Of a DNA stretch of 64,000 bases, positions 8,017-16,726 are shown piece by piece. Position 1 is the first letter of the stretch. Each line of letters opens with the position of its first letter. The position numbers and the translations under genes are program-made. Where the stretch lies: positions 62,001 through 126,000 of the forward strand of contig NZ_BMEQ01000010.1 in NCBI RefSeq assembly GCF_014636775.1, written 5' to 3'. Below the pieces are notes generated by a model. The model was not told where the DNA came from. It ran no database searches and was given only the letters and a program-made list of their open reading frames with translations. Origin of the DNA: Kocuria dechangensis. GTDB taxonomy: Bacteria > Actinomycetota > Actinomycetes > Actinomycetales > Micrococcaceae.

Positions 8017-8781
8017 ATGAGCACCGCCACCACCCCCGCCCGCACCGTCGTTCTCACCGGAGCGGCCTCCCCCCGCGGCATCGGTCTCGCCGCCGCGCGC
8101 CGGCTGGCCGCCGAGGGCTCCGCCGTCGCCATCCTGGACGTCCGCGGCGCCGAGGATGCCGCGGCGGGGATCGCCGCGGAGTTCGGGGTCCCCGCGCTGG
8201 GGCTGACCGTCGACGTCACGGACGTCGCCTCCGTGGACGCCGCCTTCCGCTACGTCCAGGAGGAGCTGCCGCCGGCCACCGGCCTGGTGAACCTCGCCGG
8301 CATCAGCTCCCCGACCCCGTTCCTCGAGATCACCCCCGAGGAGTGGGACCGCGTCTTCGAGGTCAACATGAAAGGCACGTTCCTCGTCACCCAGCGCGCG
8401 CTGCCCGCGATGATCGAGGCCGGCACCGGCCGGATCGTCAGCCTGTCCTCGATCTCGGCCCAGCGCGGCGGCGGGACATACTCCAAGGTCGCCTACAGCG
8501 CGGCGAAGGCCGGCATCATCGGCTTCACCCGCGCCGTGGCCCGCGAGGTCGGCGAGCACGGGATCACGGTCAACGCGGTGGCCCCCGGCCCCGTGGACAC
8601 CGACATCATGGGCGGCACCCTCGACGACGAGCGCAAGGCCGCGATGTCCCAGGGCTCGCTCATGGGGCGCGTGGCGTCGCGCGAGGAGGTCGCCGCCCTG
8701 ATCTGCTTCCTGCTCGGCGAGGACGCCGGGATCATCACGGCCGCGACCTACGACATCAACGGCGGGCTGCAGATCTCCTGA
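8017..8781 (+). CDS. Short-chain dehydrogenase/reductase of the sugar-acid locus
   Basis: A 254-residue classical SDR. The cofactor loop TGAASPRGIG has two more residues than the usual TGxxxGIG. NLAG replaces NNAG. The catalytic Ser is in SLSSIS, and the YxxxK pair is in VAYSAAKAG. The C-terminal TYDINGG is typical of FabG-like sugar or polyol dehydrogenases. GAGGAGGAC precedes the ATG. It starts downstream of one copy of the GntR operator and is convergent with the regulator gene, so it is probably induced with the permease operon and oxidises or reduces a pathway intermediate. Confidence 0.88.
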   Translation: MSTATTPARTVVLTGAASPRGIGLAAARRLAAEGSAVAILDVRGAEDAAAGIAAEFGVPALGLTVDVTDVASVDAAFRYVQEELPPATGLVNLAGISSPTPFLEITPEEWDRVFEVNMKGTFLVTQRALPAMIEAGTGRIVSLSSISAQRGGGTYSKVAYSAAKAGIIGFTRAVAREVGEHGITVNAVAPGPVDTDIMGGTLDDERKAAMSQGSLMGRVASREEVAALICFLLGEDAGIITAATYDINGGLQIS

Positions 8782-8800
8782 CCGCCGCCCCGGGGCCCGG

Positions 8801-8845
8801 CCGCAGGGTCCCTGCGGAAGGGATCCCTGCGGAAGGGGTCCCTGG
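8801..8845. repeat. Palindrome and 15-bp tandem repeat between convergent genes
   Basis: CCGCAGGG-T-CCCTGCGG (8801-8817) is a perfect palindrome. It overlaps 2.4 copies of a 15-bp unit beginning TCCCTGCGGAAGGG at 8809, 8824 and 8839. Lying between convergent SDR and GntR genes, it may work as a two-way terminator. Confidence 0.6.
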
Positions 8846-8871
8846 CGCACAGGGTCCCGGCGGAGGTGGCC

Positions 8872-9582
8872 TCAGCGGAAGGCCGCCCCGCCGACGCGCT
8901 CGGCGATGTCCTCCAGGGTCTGGTGCATGTGCAGGAGCATCTGCTCCGCGGCGCGGTCGGGGTCGTGGGCGCGCAGCGCCTCGAGGATCCGGCGGTGCCA
9001 GTGCAGGGCGTGCTCCCGGATCTGCGGGTCGCGGGAGGTCTCCAGCCGCACGACGTGGAGCACCTGCTCCAGGGGTCGGTACGCCGCCGCGAGGTAGACG
9101 TTGCGGGCGGCGGCCACCACGCCGGCGTGGAAGGCGAGGTCGGCCTCGGCGAAGCGGGGGCCGGGGTCCGCCAGGGACTCCTCCATGGCGGTGAGCGTCC
9201 CGGCGAGCGCCGAGAGGTCCTCGTCCGTGGCCCGGGTCGCGGCGAGCCGGGCGACCTCCACCTCGATGGCCCGCCGCGCCTCCACGAGCTGGGTGGGCAG
9301 CTCGAGCGCGTTGCCGCTGAGCCGGCCCCGGGCGCGCAGCACCTCGGCGTCCAGGGGGGACCACTCCTCGACCGGGTTCACCACGCTGCGCTTGCCGTGG
9401 CGCACCGTCAGCACGCCGTGGCCGGCGAGGGCGCGGATGCCCTCGCGCACGGTCAGCCGGGAGACCCCGAAGCGCTCGGCCAGCTGCTGCTCGGGCGGCA
9501 GCTCGGCGCGTGGGGGGAACTCTCCGTCCGTGATCGACGCCAGCAGGTTCCTGGCGGCGTCGTCGGCTCGCCGCGTGCTCAT
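8872..9582 (-). CDS. GntR/FadR-family regulator of the sugar-acid locus
   Basis: A 236-residue regulator with an N-terminal winged helix (residues about 8-72; LPPEQQLAERFGVSRLTVREGIRAL is the recognition region) and a C-terminal FCD ligand domain with metal-binding His residues (FHAGVVAAA, HWHRRILEA). FCD regulators bind small organic acids and release DNA. The gene points away from the gntP operon, so the 9676-9691 operator can control both directions. An identical operator controls the SDR gene. The start gives a complete winged helix; the Shine-Dalgarno is weak. Confidence 0.9.
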   Translation of the reverse strand: MSTRRADDAARNLLASITDGEFPPRAELPPEQQLAERFGVSRLTVREGIRALAGHGVLTVRHGKRSVVNPVEEWSPLDAEVLRARGRLSGNALELPTQLVEARRAIEVEVARLAATRATDEDLSALAGTLTAMEESLADPGPRFAEADLAFHAGVVAAARNVYLAAAYRPLEQVLHVVRLETSRDPQIREHALHWHRRILEALRAHDPDRAAEQMLLHMHQTLEDIAERVGGAAFR

Positions 9583-9675
9583 CGTGGGTGCCCGTCCTGG
9601 TCTCGCTGGGTGACCGTGCCAGTCTAGGCCGCCCGGCGACGGCCCCTCCTTGACGACGTGTCCTGCGTCACACAT

Positions 9676-9691
9676 GATATCTGATATCTGA
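9676..9691 (-). promoter_or_regulatory. GntR operator, right copy
   Basis: On the minus strand this reads TCAGATATCAGATATC, identical in all 16 positions to 7972-7987 but inverted. It lies in the 149-base gap between gntR and the permease gene. Confidence 0.6.
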
Positions 9692-9731
9692 CAACTACGG
9701 GGCCGAGGCCTCGGAGATCAACGAGGATCCC

Positions 9732-11102
9732 ATGACCACCACCACACTCGTCCTCCTGGGACTCGCCGCCGTCGCGGTCATCCTGGGCCTGATCATCAAG
9801 GGGAAGGTGCACCCCTTTCTCGCCCTGATGATCGCCGCGGCCGCCCTCGCCCTCGCCGGCGGCATCCCGCTCGCCGAGGTCGTCCCGACCCTGACCACCG
9901 GCATGGGCAACACGCTGGGCAGCGTCGCGCTGATCGTGACCCTCGGCGCCATGCTGGGCCGGATCATCGAGGTCTCCGGCGGCGCCGACGTCCTGGCCCG
10001 CTGGCTGCTCGAGAAGTTCGGCGAGAAGCGGGCGCCCTTCGCGCTCGGCGCCACCGGCTTCATCTTCGGCATCCCGGTGTTCGTGGACGTCGGGCTGATC
10101 GTGCTGATCCCGATCGTCTTCGGCGTCGCGCGCCGGCTGGGCGGGAACATGCTCGCCTACGCCCTGCCGATCGTCATCGCGATGCTGACCGTGCACGTCA
10201 TCGTCCCGCCGCACCCCGGCATCGTGGGCGGCTCCGAGCTGCTCGGCGCCGACATCGGCCTGGTCCTGCTGCTCTCCTTCATCCCCGCGATCCCCATGTG
10301 GCTGTTCGGCCACTGGCTGGCCATGCGCCTGTCCCGCACCGCCCACGTGGACGTCACCCAGGACGACGTCCTGCAGAGCGTCGGCGGCACCGGCCACACC
10401 GGGGTGGTCCAGACCAAGGCGCCCAGCACCGGGCTGGTGCTCTCCATGATCGCCCTGCCGCTGGTGCTGATCATGCTGCAGACCACCAGCTCGCTGGTGC
10501 TGCCGGAGGGGGACGCGGTCCGCACCGTGCTCTCCATGGTCGGGGCGTCCCCGATGGCGCTGCTCATCGGCGTGGTCACCGCCTCGATCCTGCTGGGCTA
10601 CCGCCGCGGCTGGGGCCGGGAGGAGACCGAGCACGTCATCAACTCCGCGCTGCCCCCGGTGGCCGCCGTCATCCTCATCACCGGCGCGGGCGGCATGTTC
10701 GGCTACGTGCTCCGGGAGACCGGCGTCTCCGAGGCCGTCGCGGAGGTCCTCGGCGGCACCGGGCTGCCGATCATCCTGCTGGCCTACATCATGGCCGCGC
10801 TGATCCGCGCGGCCCAGGGCTCGGCGACCGTGGCCATCCTGACCACGGCGCCGCTGATGGCGCCGCTGGCCGCGGCCCAGGGGCTGGCACCCGTCCAGCT
10901 GGCGCTCCTGGCCCTGTCCATCGGCGTGGGCTCCATGGCCCTGAGCCACGTCAACGACTCCCTGTTCTGGGTCTGGAGCCGCTACTTCCGGGTCCCGACC
11001 GGGGTCGCGCTGCGCACCTACACCGTGCTGTGCACCGCGACGTCCGTCGTCGGCTTCGTGGTCGTCTCCGTCCTGTGGTTCGCCCTCTCCGGGCTGTCCT
11101 GA
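9732..11102 (+). CDS. GntP-family gluconate/sugar-acid:H+ symporter
   Basis: A 456-residue membrane protein with about 12-14 hydrophobic segments along its whole length. GMGNTLGSVALIVTLGAMLG, GIPVFVDVGLIVLIP and VPPHPG are hallmark stretches of the gluconate permease (GntP) family. It should bring a sugar acid across the inner membrane with protons. The first gene of an operon with a four-carbon acid-sugar kinase and a dehydrogenase, its substrate is more likely a C4 acid such as threonate or erythronate than gluconate. A GAGGATCCC element precedes the ATG. Confidence 0.9.
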   Translation: MTTTTLVLLGLAAVAVILGLIIKGKVHPFLALMIAAAALALAGGIPLAEVVPTLTTGMGNTLGSVALIVTLGAMLGRIIEVSGGADVLARWLLEKFGEKRAPFALGATGFIFGIPVFVDVGLIVLIPIVFGVARRLGGNMLAYALPIVIAMLTVHVIVPPHPGIVGGSELLGADIGLVLLLSFIPAIPMWLFGHWLAMRLSRTAHVDVTQDDVLQSVGGTGHTGVVQTKAPSTGLVLSMIALPLVLIMLQTTSSLVLPEGDAVRTVLSMVGASPMALLIGVVTASILLGYRRGWGREETEHVINSALPPVAAVILITGAGGMFGYVLRETGVSEAVAEVLGGTGLPIILLAYIMAALIRAAQGSATVAILTTAPLMAPLAAAQGLAPVQLALLALSIGVGSMALSHVNDSLFWVWSRYFRVPTGVALRTYTVLCTATSVVGFVVVSVLWFALSGLS

Positions 11103-11133
11103 GCCGTCCCCGTCCTCGAAAGGACCCCAGCGC

Positions 11134-12522
11134 ATGTCCACCCGCACCCTCCTCGTGCTCGACGACGACCCGACCGGGTCGCAGTGCGTGCACGACGTCG
11201 ACGTCGTCCTCGAGGTCGACCCCGGGCCCGTGCTCGAGGTCGTCCGCGAGCCCGGCCGCACCTGCTTCGTCCTGACCAACAGCCGCTCCCGCCCCGAGGC
11301 GGAGGCCGTGGCCCTGAACACGGACCTCGTCACCGCGGTGCTGGGCGCCCTCACCGCCGAGGGACGGGCCCTGCCCCACCTCGTCTCCCGCAGCGACTCC
11401 ACGCTGCGCGGCCACGTCCTCGCCGAGCCCGCGGCCCTGGCGGACGCCCTGGCGGAGCAGGGCGTGGCGGTCGACGGGTTCCTCTTCGCCCCGGCCATGA
11501 TCGAGGCCGGCCGCTACACGGAGGGCGACGTGCACTACGCCGTCCTCCAGGGGAGGCCGATGCCGGTGGGGGAGACCGACTTCGCGGCGGACGCGACCTT
11601 CGGCTACGCCTCCTCCGACCTCAAGGACTTCCTCGTGGAGCGCTCCGGCGGGACGCTCGACCGGTCGGCGATCCTGTCGATCGGTCTGGAGGACATCCGC
11701 TCCGGCGGCGTGGCCGCGGTCGCCGGGATCCTGCGCCGGGCCCGGGGCCGCGCCTGGATCGTCGTCAACGCCACCGACTACGCGGACCTCGACACGGTCG
11801 CCGACGCCCTCGCCCTCCTCGAGGCCGAGGGCCGGACCTTCGTCACCCGGTGCGGCCCCTCCTTCGTGCGCTCGCTGGCGGGGCTCGCGGCCACCGAGCC
11901 CCTGGGCCCCGAGGACATCCCCGTCGGGCCCGGCCGCCTGCCCCACGGGCTCGTGGCCGTGGGCTCCCACGTGGGACTGACCAACCGCCAGCTCACCGAG
12001 CTGCGCGCCCGGCGGCGGCTGCACGAGTTCGAGCTGCGCGTCCCCGCCCTGCTCGACGACGAGGCCCGCGACGCCCACGTGGACCACGCCGTCACGGACA
12101 TCGTCGAGGCGCTGGCGAGCACCGACGTCGTGCTCTGGACGAGCCGGGACCTCGTGCGCACCGAGGACCCCGACGAGTCGCTGGCCATCGCCCGCGCGGT
12201 CTCCGACGCGGTCGTCGAGGTCGTCCGCCGCGTGGCGCAGGCCCGCCCGGCCTGGGTCGTGGCCAAGGGCGGCATCACCTCCCACGAGATCGCCCACCGC
12301 GCCCTGGGCATCCGCCGGGCCACGGTGGTCGGCCAGTTCTTCCCCGGCCAGATCTCGCTCTTCGAACCCGTCGACGCCCCGGAGGACACCCGGGGCGGGC
12401 CCTACGTGGTCTTCCCCGGCAACGTGGGCGGCGAGTCCGCCCTGGCCGACGTCGTCGACGTCCTCGCCACCGCCACCGCCCGCGCCGCCGCGGCGGCCAC
12501 CCCGAAGGAGAACCTCTCATGA
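11134..12522 (+). CDS. Four-carbon acid sugar kinase (DUF1537 family)
   Basis: A 462-residue kinase. The N-terminal substrate domain has DDDPTGS (10-16) and SRSDSTLRGH. The C-terminal nucleotide domain has AKGGITSHEIA, a GQFFPGQ loop and VVFPGNVG. Characterised relatives (OtnK, DenK) phosphorylate C4 acid sugars such as 3-keto-threonate, 3-keto-erythronate or D-erythronate. It overlaps the following dehydrogenase by ATGA, so the two are translationally coupled. The usual aldolase (OtnC) and isomerase (OtnI) are not in this operon. AAAGGA lies 14 bases before the ATG. Confidence 0.88.
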   Translation: MSTRTLLVLDDDPTGSQCVHDVDVVLEVDPGPVLEVVREPGRTCFVLTNSRSRPEAEAVALNTDLVTAVLGALTAEGRALPHLVSRSDSTLRGHVLAEPAALADALAEQGVAVDGFLFAPAMIEAGRYTEGDVHYAVLQGRPMPVGETDFAADATFGYASSDLKDFLVERSGGTLDRSAILSIGLEDIRSGGVAAVAGILRRARGRAWIVVNATDYADLDTVADALALLEAEGRTFVTRCGPSFVRSLAGLAATEPLGPEDIPVGPGRLPHGLVAVGSHVGLTNRQLTELRARRRLHEFELRVPALLDDEARDAHVDHAVTDIVEALASTDVVLWTSRDLVRTEDPDESLAIARAVSDAVVEVVRRVAQARPAWVVAKGGITSHEIAHRALGIRRATVVGQFFPGQISLFEPVDAPEDTRGGPYVVFPGNVGGESALADVVDVLATATARAAAAATPKENLS

Positions 12523-13397
12523 GCACACCCCTGTCCGTCGGCTGGATCGGTCTCGGCGCCATGGGCGCCCCCATGGCCGTCACGCTCTCCCGCGCCGGCT
12601 TCCCCGTCCGGGGCTTCGACGTCTCCCCGCGCGCCCAGGAGCAGGTGGGGGACGCCGTGGAGGTCCTGGCCGACCCCCGGGCCGCCGCCGAGGGCGCCGA
12701 CGCCGTCGTGGTCATGGTCGCCACCGGCGCCCAGCTGGAGGACGTCCTGTTCGGGGAGCGCGGGATCGCCGACGCCCTGGGCCCCGGGACCCTGCTGCTC
12801 GTGATGTCCACCGTCGGCCCGCAGGCCGTCGAGGCCTGCGCCGCACGGCTGGAGGGGCGCGCGGTCCGGATCGTCGACGCGCCCGTCTCCGGGGGCACGG
12901 CCCGCGCCGCCACGGGGGACCTGCTCGTGATGGTCTCCGGGGCGGAGGCGGACGTCGCCGCGGTGCGCCCGCTGCTCGACGCCATGGCCGCGAACGCGCC
13001 GGCCGTGGGCGCCCGGGTGGGCGACGGCCAGCGCTTCAAGGTGGTCAACCAGCTGCTCTGCGGCGTGCACATCGCCGTGGCGGGGGAGGCCCTGGCCCTC
13101 GCGGACTCCATGGGCCTCGACCCGGCGCAGTGCCTCGAGGTGCTCTCCACGGGGGCGGCGACGTCCTTCATGTTCGAGGACCGCGGGCCGCGGATGCTCC
13201 AGGGCGAGGAGGCGGAGGTGCGCTCCGCCCTCGACATCTTCGTGAAGGACATGGGCCTGGTCACGGACGCCGCCCGTGCGGTCGCCCAGCCGGTGCCCCT
13301 GGCCTCCGCGGCCGAGCAGCTCTACGTGCGGGGCCGCCGCGAGGGCCACGGCCGGCACGACGACTCCTCGGTGTTCGACATCCTGCGCTCCCGCTGA
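12519..13397 (+). CDS. NAD-binding 3-hydroxyacid dehydrogenase (LtnD/GarR-like)
   Basis: A 292-residue beta-hydroxyacid dehydrogenase. The Rossmann loop GLGAMG is at 11-16, the substrate motif DAPVSGG at 120-126, and the catalytic Lys174 in KVVNQ. Family members include 3-hydroxyisobutyrate dehydrogenase, tartronate semialdehyde reductase and L-threonate dehydrogenase LtnD. Next to GntP and a DUF1537 kinase, an LtnD-like oxidation of an acid sugar to its 3-keto form is the best fit. GAAGGAG precedes the ATG, which overlaps the kinase stop codon. A very stable hairpin follows the gene. Confidence 0.88.
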   Translation: MSTPLSVGWIGLGAMGAPMAVTLSRAGFPVRGFDVSPRAQEQVGDAVEVLADPRAAAEGADAVVVMVATGAQLEDVLFGERGIADALGPGTLLLVMSTVGPQAVEACAARLEGRAVRIVDAPVSGGTARAATGDLLVMVSGAEADVAAVRPLLDAMAANAPAVGARVGDGQRFKVVNQLLCGVHIAVAGEALALADSMGLDPAQCLEVLSTGAATSFMFEDRGPRMLQGEEAEVRSALDIFVKDMGLVTDAARAVAQPVPLASAAEQLYVRGRREGHGRHDDSSVFDILRSR

Positions 13398-13407
13398 CCC
13401 GCCGCGC

Positions 13408-13450
13408 GCGGCAGCGGACCGCCCCGGGTCCCGGGGCGGCCCGCTGCCGC
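13408..13450 (+). terminator. Strong hairpin terminator of the sugar-acid operon
   Basis: GCGGCAGCGG/CCGCTGCCGC gives ten pairs. After an A-C mismatch, CCGCCCCGG/CCGGGGCGG gives nine more around a GTC loop. It begins 11 bases after the dehydrogenase stop. There is no U-tract, as is usual in GC-rich actinobacteria. Confidence 0.8.
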
Positions 13451-13552
13451 GGCGCCGGAGCGGCGGGAGGACGCATCCGGGCCGCTGCTGCTCCGATGCT
13501 GTTCCATCGCACAGCCCGGGCGTACCCTGACCGTGTCGGAAAGGAGCTCGCC

Positions 13553-14350
13553 ATGGCCGAGCGCAACGAACCCTGGCCCGCCGGAACGCCCTGCTGGGCG
13601 GACCTCATGGTCACGGACCTGGGCCGGACCCAGGCCTTCTACCGGGAGGTGCTCGGCTGGTCGTTCACCGAGCCGCTGCCCGACTTCGGCGGCTACTGCA
13701 ACGCACTCGTCGACGGGCAGCCCGTCGCGGGCCTCTCCCCGACCCCCGAGGACATGACCGGGCACCCGAACGTCTGGTCCGTGTACCTCGCCACCGACGA
13801 CATCGAGGCCGACGCCGACAACGCGATCGCGGCCGGCGCGAAGCTGCTGCTCCCGCCCGTGAAGGTGGGCCCGTTCGGCTCCATGGGCATGTGGGCCGAC
13901 CCGACCGGGGCGATCTTCGGCATGTGGCAGGCGGGCGAGCACACCGGGTTCCGCGTGGTCGACGAGCCGGGGGCCGTGACCTGGTGCGACCTCACGACCC
14001 CCGACCGGGAGACAGCCCGCCGCTTCTACGCCGAGGTGTTCGGCTACACCTACCAGGACATCGGGGAGGGCGGCGGGGAGGGCGGCGTGCCCTACGCGCT
14101 GTTCACCGTCCCCGGCGGGGACCGGCCCGGCGGCGGCATCGGCGGCACGGACCCGGGGGAGGAGAACGCCGTGGCGGTCTGGTCGGTCTGCTTCCAGATC
14201 GTGGACGTCGACGACGCCGTGCGCCGGGTGCTCGACGCCGGCGGCTCCGTCATGGAGCACCCCTTCGACTTCCAGTACGGCCGGCTCGCCCTGGTGGCGG
14301 GCCCGGACCGCGAGGCCTTCGCGCTCATGACCCCCGGCGGCGCGATGTGA
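13553..14350 (+). CDS. Two-domain VOC family protein
   Basis: A 265-residue protein with two glyoxalase-like repeats (about 10-125 and 138-262). Each begins with a ligand strand (PCWADLMVTD; VTWCDLTTPD) and ends in an acidic strand. Proteins of this form are often called glyoxalase or hydroxylase-like in actinobacteria, but most lack a proven reaction. The first-domain metal His is not obvious, so it may bind rather than turn over a ligand. AAGGAG precedes the ATG. The stop overlaps the GTG start of the molybdoenzyme gene, so the two are co-translated. Confidence 0.8.
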   Translation: MAERNEPWPAGTPCWADLMVTDLGRTQAFYREVLGWSFTEPLPDFGGYCNALVDGQPVAGLSPTPEDMTGHPNVWSVYLATDDIEADADNAIAAGAKLLLPPVKVGPFGSMGMWADPTGAIFGMWQAGEHTGFRVVDEPGAVTWCDLTTPDRETARRFYAEVFGYTYQDIGEGGGEGGVPYALFTVPGGDRPGGGIGGTDPGEENAVAVWSVCFQIVDVDDAVRRVLDAGGSVMEHPFDFQYGRLALVAGPDREAFALMTPGGAM

Positions 14351-15867
14351 CCACGCCCGCCCGGGACCCCTGGTGGCTCGCCGGGGTGGCCGCCACGGCG
14401 CTCGCCGTGGGCCTGGCCGAGCTGCTGGCCTGGGTCACCGGTCCCGTCGGCGCGCCCCTCACCGCCGTGGGCGGGGTGATCGTGGATGCGGTCCCCGCGC
14501 CGGTCAAGGACGCGGCGATCGCCCTGTTCGGCACCGCGGACAAGCTCGTGCTCCTGCTCGTCATGGCCCTGGGCCTCATGGCGGCCGGCGCCGGCATCGG
14601 CGCGGCCCAGCGGGGAAACCGGCCCATGGGCACGGTGCTGCTCGGCGTGCTGGGGCTCCTCGGGCTGCTGGCGGTGTTCACGCGGGCGGGGTCCTCCCCG
14701 GCGGACGCGGTCCCCGTCGTCGTCGGCACCGCCGCGGGCGCGCTGTTCCTGAGGGTGCTCACCCGCAGGGCCGCCCCGCAGAGCGGCCCCGGGGGGCTCG
14801 ACCGGCGGGGGTTCGTGCGGCTGTCCGCGGCCGTCGCCGTGCTCGGCGCGGCCGCCGGGACGGCGGGGCGCTGGGCGGGCTCCGCGGCGGCGCGGATCCC
14901 GGCCGCCCGCGAGCTGCTGCGGATCCCCGCCCCTGCGGTGCGGGAGACGATCCCGCCGGGCACGGACGTGGGCGTGGCGGGCGTGGAGCCGTGGCTGACC
15001 CCCGCCGAGGACTTCTACCGCATCGACACCGCGCTCGCCGTGCCGCGGATCGACGTCGCGGACTGGCGGCTGCGGATCCACGGGATGGTGGACCGGGAGC
15101 TGAGCCTGGGCTTCGAGGACCTGACGGCGCGGCCGCTGCTGGAGCGGGCGGTGACCCTGGCGTGCGTGTCCAACACCGTGGGCGGGGACCTGGTGGGCAA
15201 CGCGGTGTGGACCGGCGTGCCCGTCCGGGAGCTGCTGGCCGAGGCCGGGCCGCACGCCGACGCCGACATGGTGCTGTCGACCTCCGAGGACGGGTTCACC
15301 GCGGGCACCCCGCTGGAGGCGCTGACCGACCCCGGGCGGGACTCCCTGCTCGCCGTGACCATGAACGGGGAGCCGCTGCCGTTCGAGCACGGCTACCCCG
15401 TGCGGATGGTCGTGCCGGGGCTCTACGGGTACGTGTCCGCGACCAAGTGGGTGGTGGACCTGGAGGTCACCCGCTTCGACCTCGACGAGGGGTACTGGAC
15501 CCCGCGCGGCTGGTCGGCGCGCGGGCCGATCAAGATGTCCTCCCGGATCGAGGTCCCGAGGGCCCGGGCCACTGTCGACGGCGGGGGGACGGTGCTCGCC
15601 GGCACCGCGTGGGCGCAGCCCGTGGGGATCGCCGCGGTGCAGGTCAGCGTCGACGGCGGCGACTGGCAGGACGCGGAGCTGGGCGCGGTCAGCTCGGACG
15701 ACACCTGGCGGCAGTGGGTGCTGCGCCGCCCCGACCTCCAGGCCGGGGAGCACACGGCGCGCGTGCGCGCGGTCGACAAGGGCGGGGCCGTCCAGACCGA
15801 GGAGGAGGCCCCGCCCGCCCCCGACGGCGCCACGGGCCTGCACGAGCGGACGTTCACGGTGCGCTGA
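14347..15867 (+). CDS. Membrane-anchored sulfite-oxidase-family molybdoenzyme
   Basis: A 506-residue protein in two parts. Four hydrophobic segments (about 9-30, 67-88, 95-112, 121-139) are followed by a twin-arginine-like motif RRGFVR (153-158) and a fifth hydrophobic segment (about 159-175). The remainder is an oxidoreductase molybdopterin-binding domain with Cys273 in LACVSN as the molybdenum ligand, then a Mo-co dimerisation domain. The layout predicts Sec insertion of the first helices and Tat export of the folded Mo domain. The reaction may be sulfite oxidation or reductase repair of oxidised groups. The GTG start overlaps the upstream stop. Confidence 0.85.
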   Translation: MTTPARDPWWLAGVAATALAVGLAELLAWVTGPVGAPLTAVGGVIVDAVPAPVKDAAIALFGTADKLVLLLVMALGLMAAGAGIGAAQRGNRPMGTVLLGVLGLLGLLAVFTRAGSSPADAVPVVVGTAAGALFLRVLTRRAAPQSGPGGLDRRGFVRLSAAVAVLGAAAGTAGRWAGSAAARIPAARELLRIPAPAVRETIPPGTDVGVAGVEPWLTPAEDFYRIDTALAVPRIDVADWRLRIHGMVDRELSLGFEDLTARPLLERAVTLACVSNTVGGDLVGNAVWTGVPVRELLAEAGPHADADMVLSTSEDGFTAGTPLEALTDPGRDSLLAVTMNGEPLPFEHGYPVRMVVPGLYGYVSATKWVVDLEVTRFDLDEGYWTPRGWSARGPIKMSSRIEVPRARATVDGGGTVLAGTAWAQPVGIAAVQVSVDGGDWQDAELGAVSSDDTWRQWVLRRPDLQAGEHTARVRAVDKGGAVQTEEEAPPAPDGATGLHERTFTVR

Positions 15868-15874
15868 CCGGCGC

Positions 15875-15892
15875 GGCCGGCAGGGGCCGGCC
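15875..15892. terminator. Bidirectional hairpin terminator
   Basis: GGCCGGC (15875-15881) pairs with GCCGGCC (15886-15892) around AGGG, in the 30-base gap between convergent genes. Confidence 0.5.
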
Positions 15893-15897
15893 GGGGC

Positions 15898-16629
15898 TCA
15901 GCCGTCCTCGAGGAAGCGGCGCAGGGTCAGGGCGTTGCGCACGGCGTTGCCGTCGCCGTCGTTGTTGAAGTACGCGTACACCTCCCGGCCGGCGGCGTCC
16001 CACTCCCGGATCCGGTCCGCCCACCAGGCCATGTCGGCGTCCGGGTAGGAGCCCGCGTAGAGGTGGTGGGCGTCGGGGCCGTGGAAGCGGACGTAGACGA
16101 AGGGGGCCGTCGCCTCGAGGACGCAGGGCAGCCCGGCCCCGCTCATGATGCAGTACGCCGCGCCGTGGCGGCGCAGCAGCTCGAACACCTCCGGGTGCGC
16201 CCAGCTGTCGTGGCGGAACTCCACGGCGACCTGGATCCAGTCGGGCAGGCCCGCCAGGAACCAGTCCAGCCGCGCGTCGTCGCGCGCGTGGGCGGGCGCG
16301 AGCTGGACCAGGAGCACTCCCCGCTGGCCGTTGAGCTCGTGCCACGACGCCGTGATCCGTTCGGTCCACAGCTCCGGGGCGTAGAGCTTCTTCGCGTGCG
16401 TGAGCCCCCGGGGGGCCTTCACGGACATCAGGAAGCCCTCCGGCAGGCGCCTGTTCCAGCCGGCGAAGGTGGAGTTCTTCGGCCAGCGGTAGAAGCTGGC
16501 GTTGAGCTCGACGGTGGAGAAGGTGCGGGTGTAGATCTCCAGGCGCCTGGCCGGCGGGGTGCCCTGGGGATAGAGGACGTGCTCCCAGTGGTCGTAGCTC
16601 CACCCGGAGGTGCCGATGTGCCAGCCCAT
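15898..16629 (-). CDS. DUF72 family TIM-barrel protein (YecE-like)
   Basis: A 243-residue protein starting GTSGWSYDHW, the N-terminal signature of DUF72. ELNASFYRWP and VAVEFRHDSW follow, then YVRFHG and AYFNND near the C-terminus. The family has a TIM-barrel fold resembling endonuclease IV, but no agreed biochemical function. No signal peptide is present. It is a single gene, convergent with the molybdoenzyme gene. Length is typical. Confidence 0.88.
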   Translation of the reverse strand: MGWHIGTSGWSYDHWEHVLYPQGTPPARRLEIYTRTFSTVELNASFYRWPKNSTFAGWNRRLPEGFLMSVKAPRGLTHAKKLYAPELWTERITASWHELNGQRGVLLVQLAPAHARDDARLDWFLAGLPDWIQVAVEFRHDSWAHPEVFELLRRHGAAYCIMSGAGLPCVLEATAPFVYVRFHGPDAHHLYAGSYPDADMAWWADRIREWDAAGREVYAYFNNDGDGNAVRNALTLRRFLEDG

Positions 16630-16726
16630 GGGCCCAGGCTAGACGCTGCGGGGTCCCGGCCCGGAGCCGCCCCGCGGCGACACCCGTTCCCCGGCCTGGG
16701 GCCGCGTGCGGCACCCCGGTCCGCCC

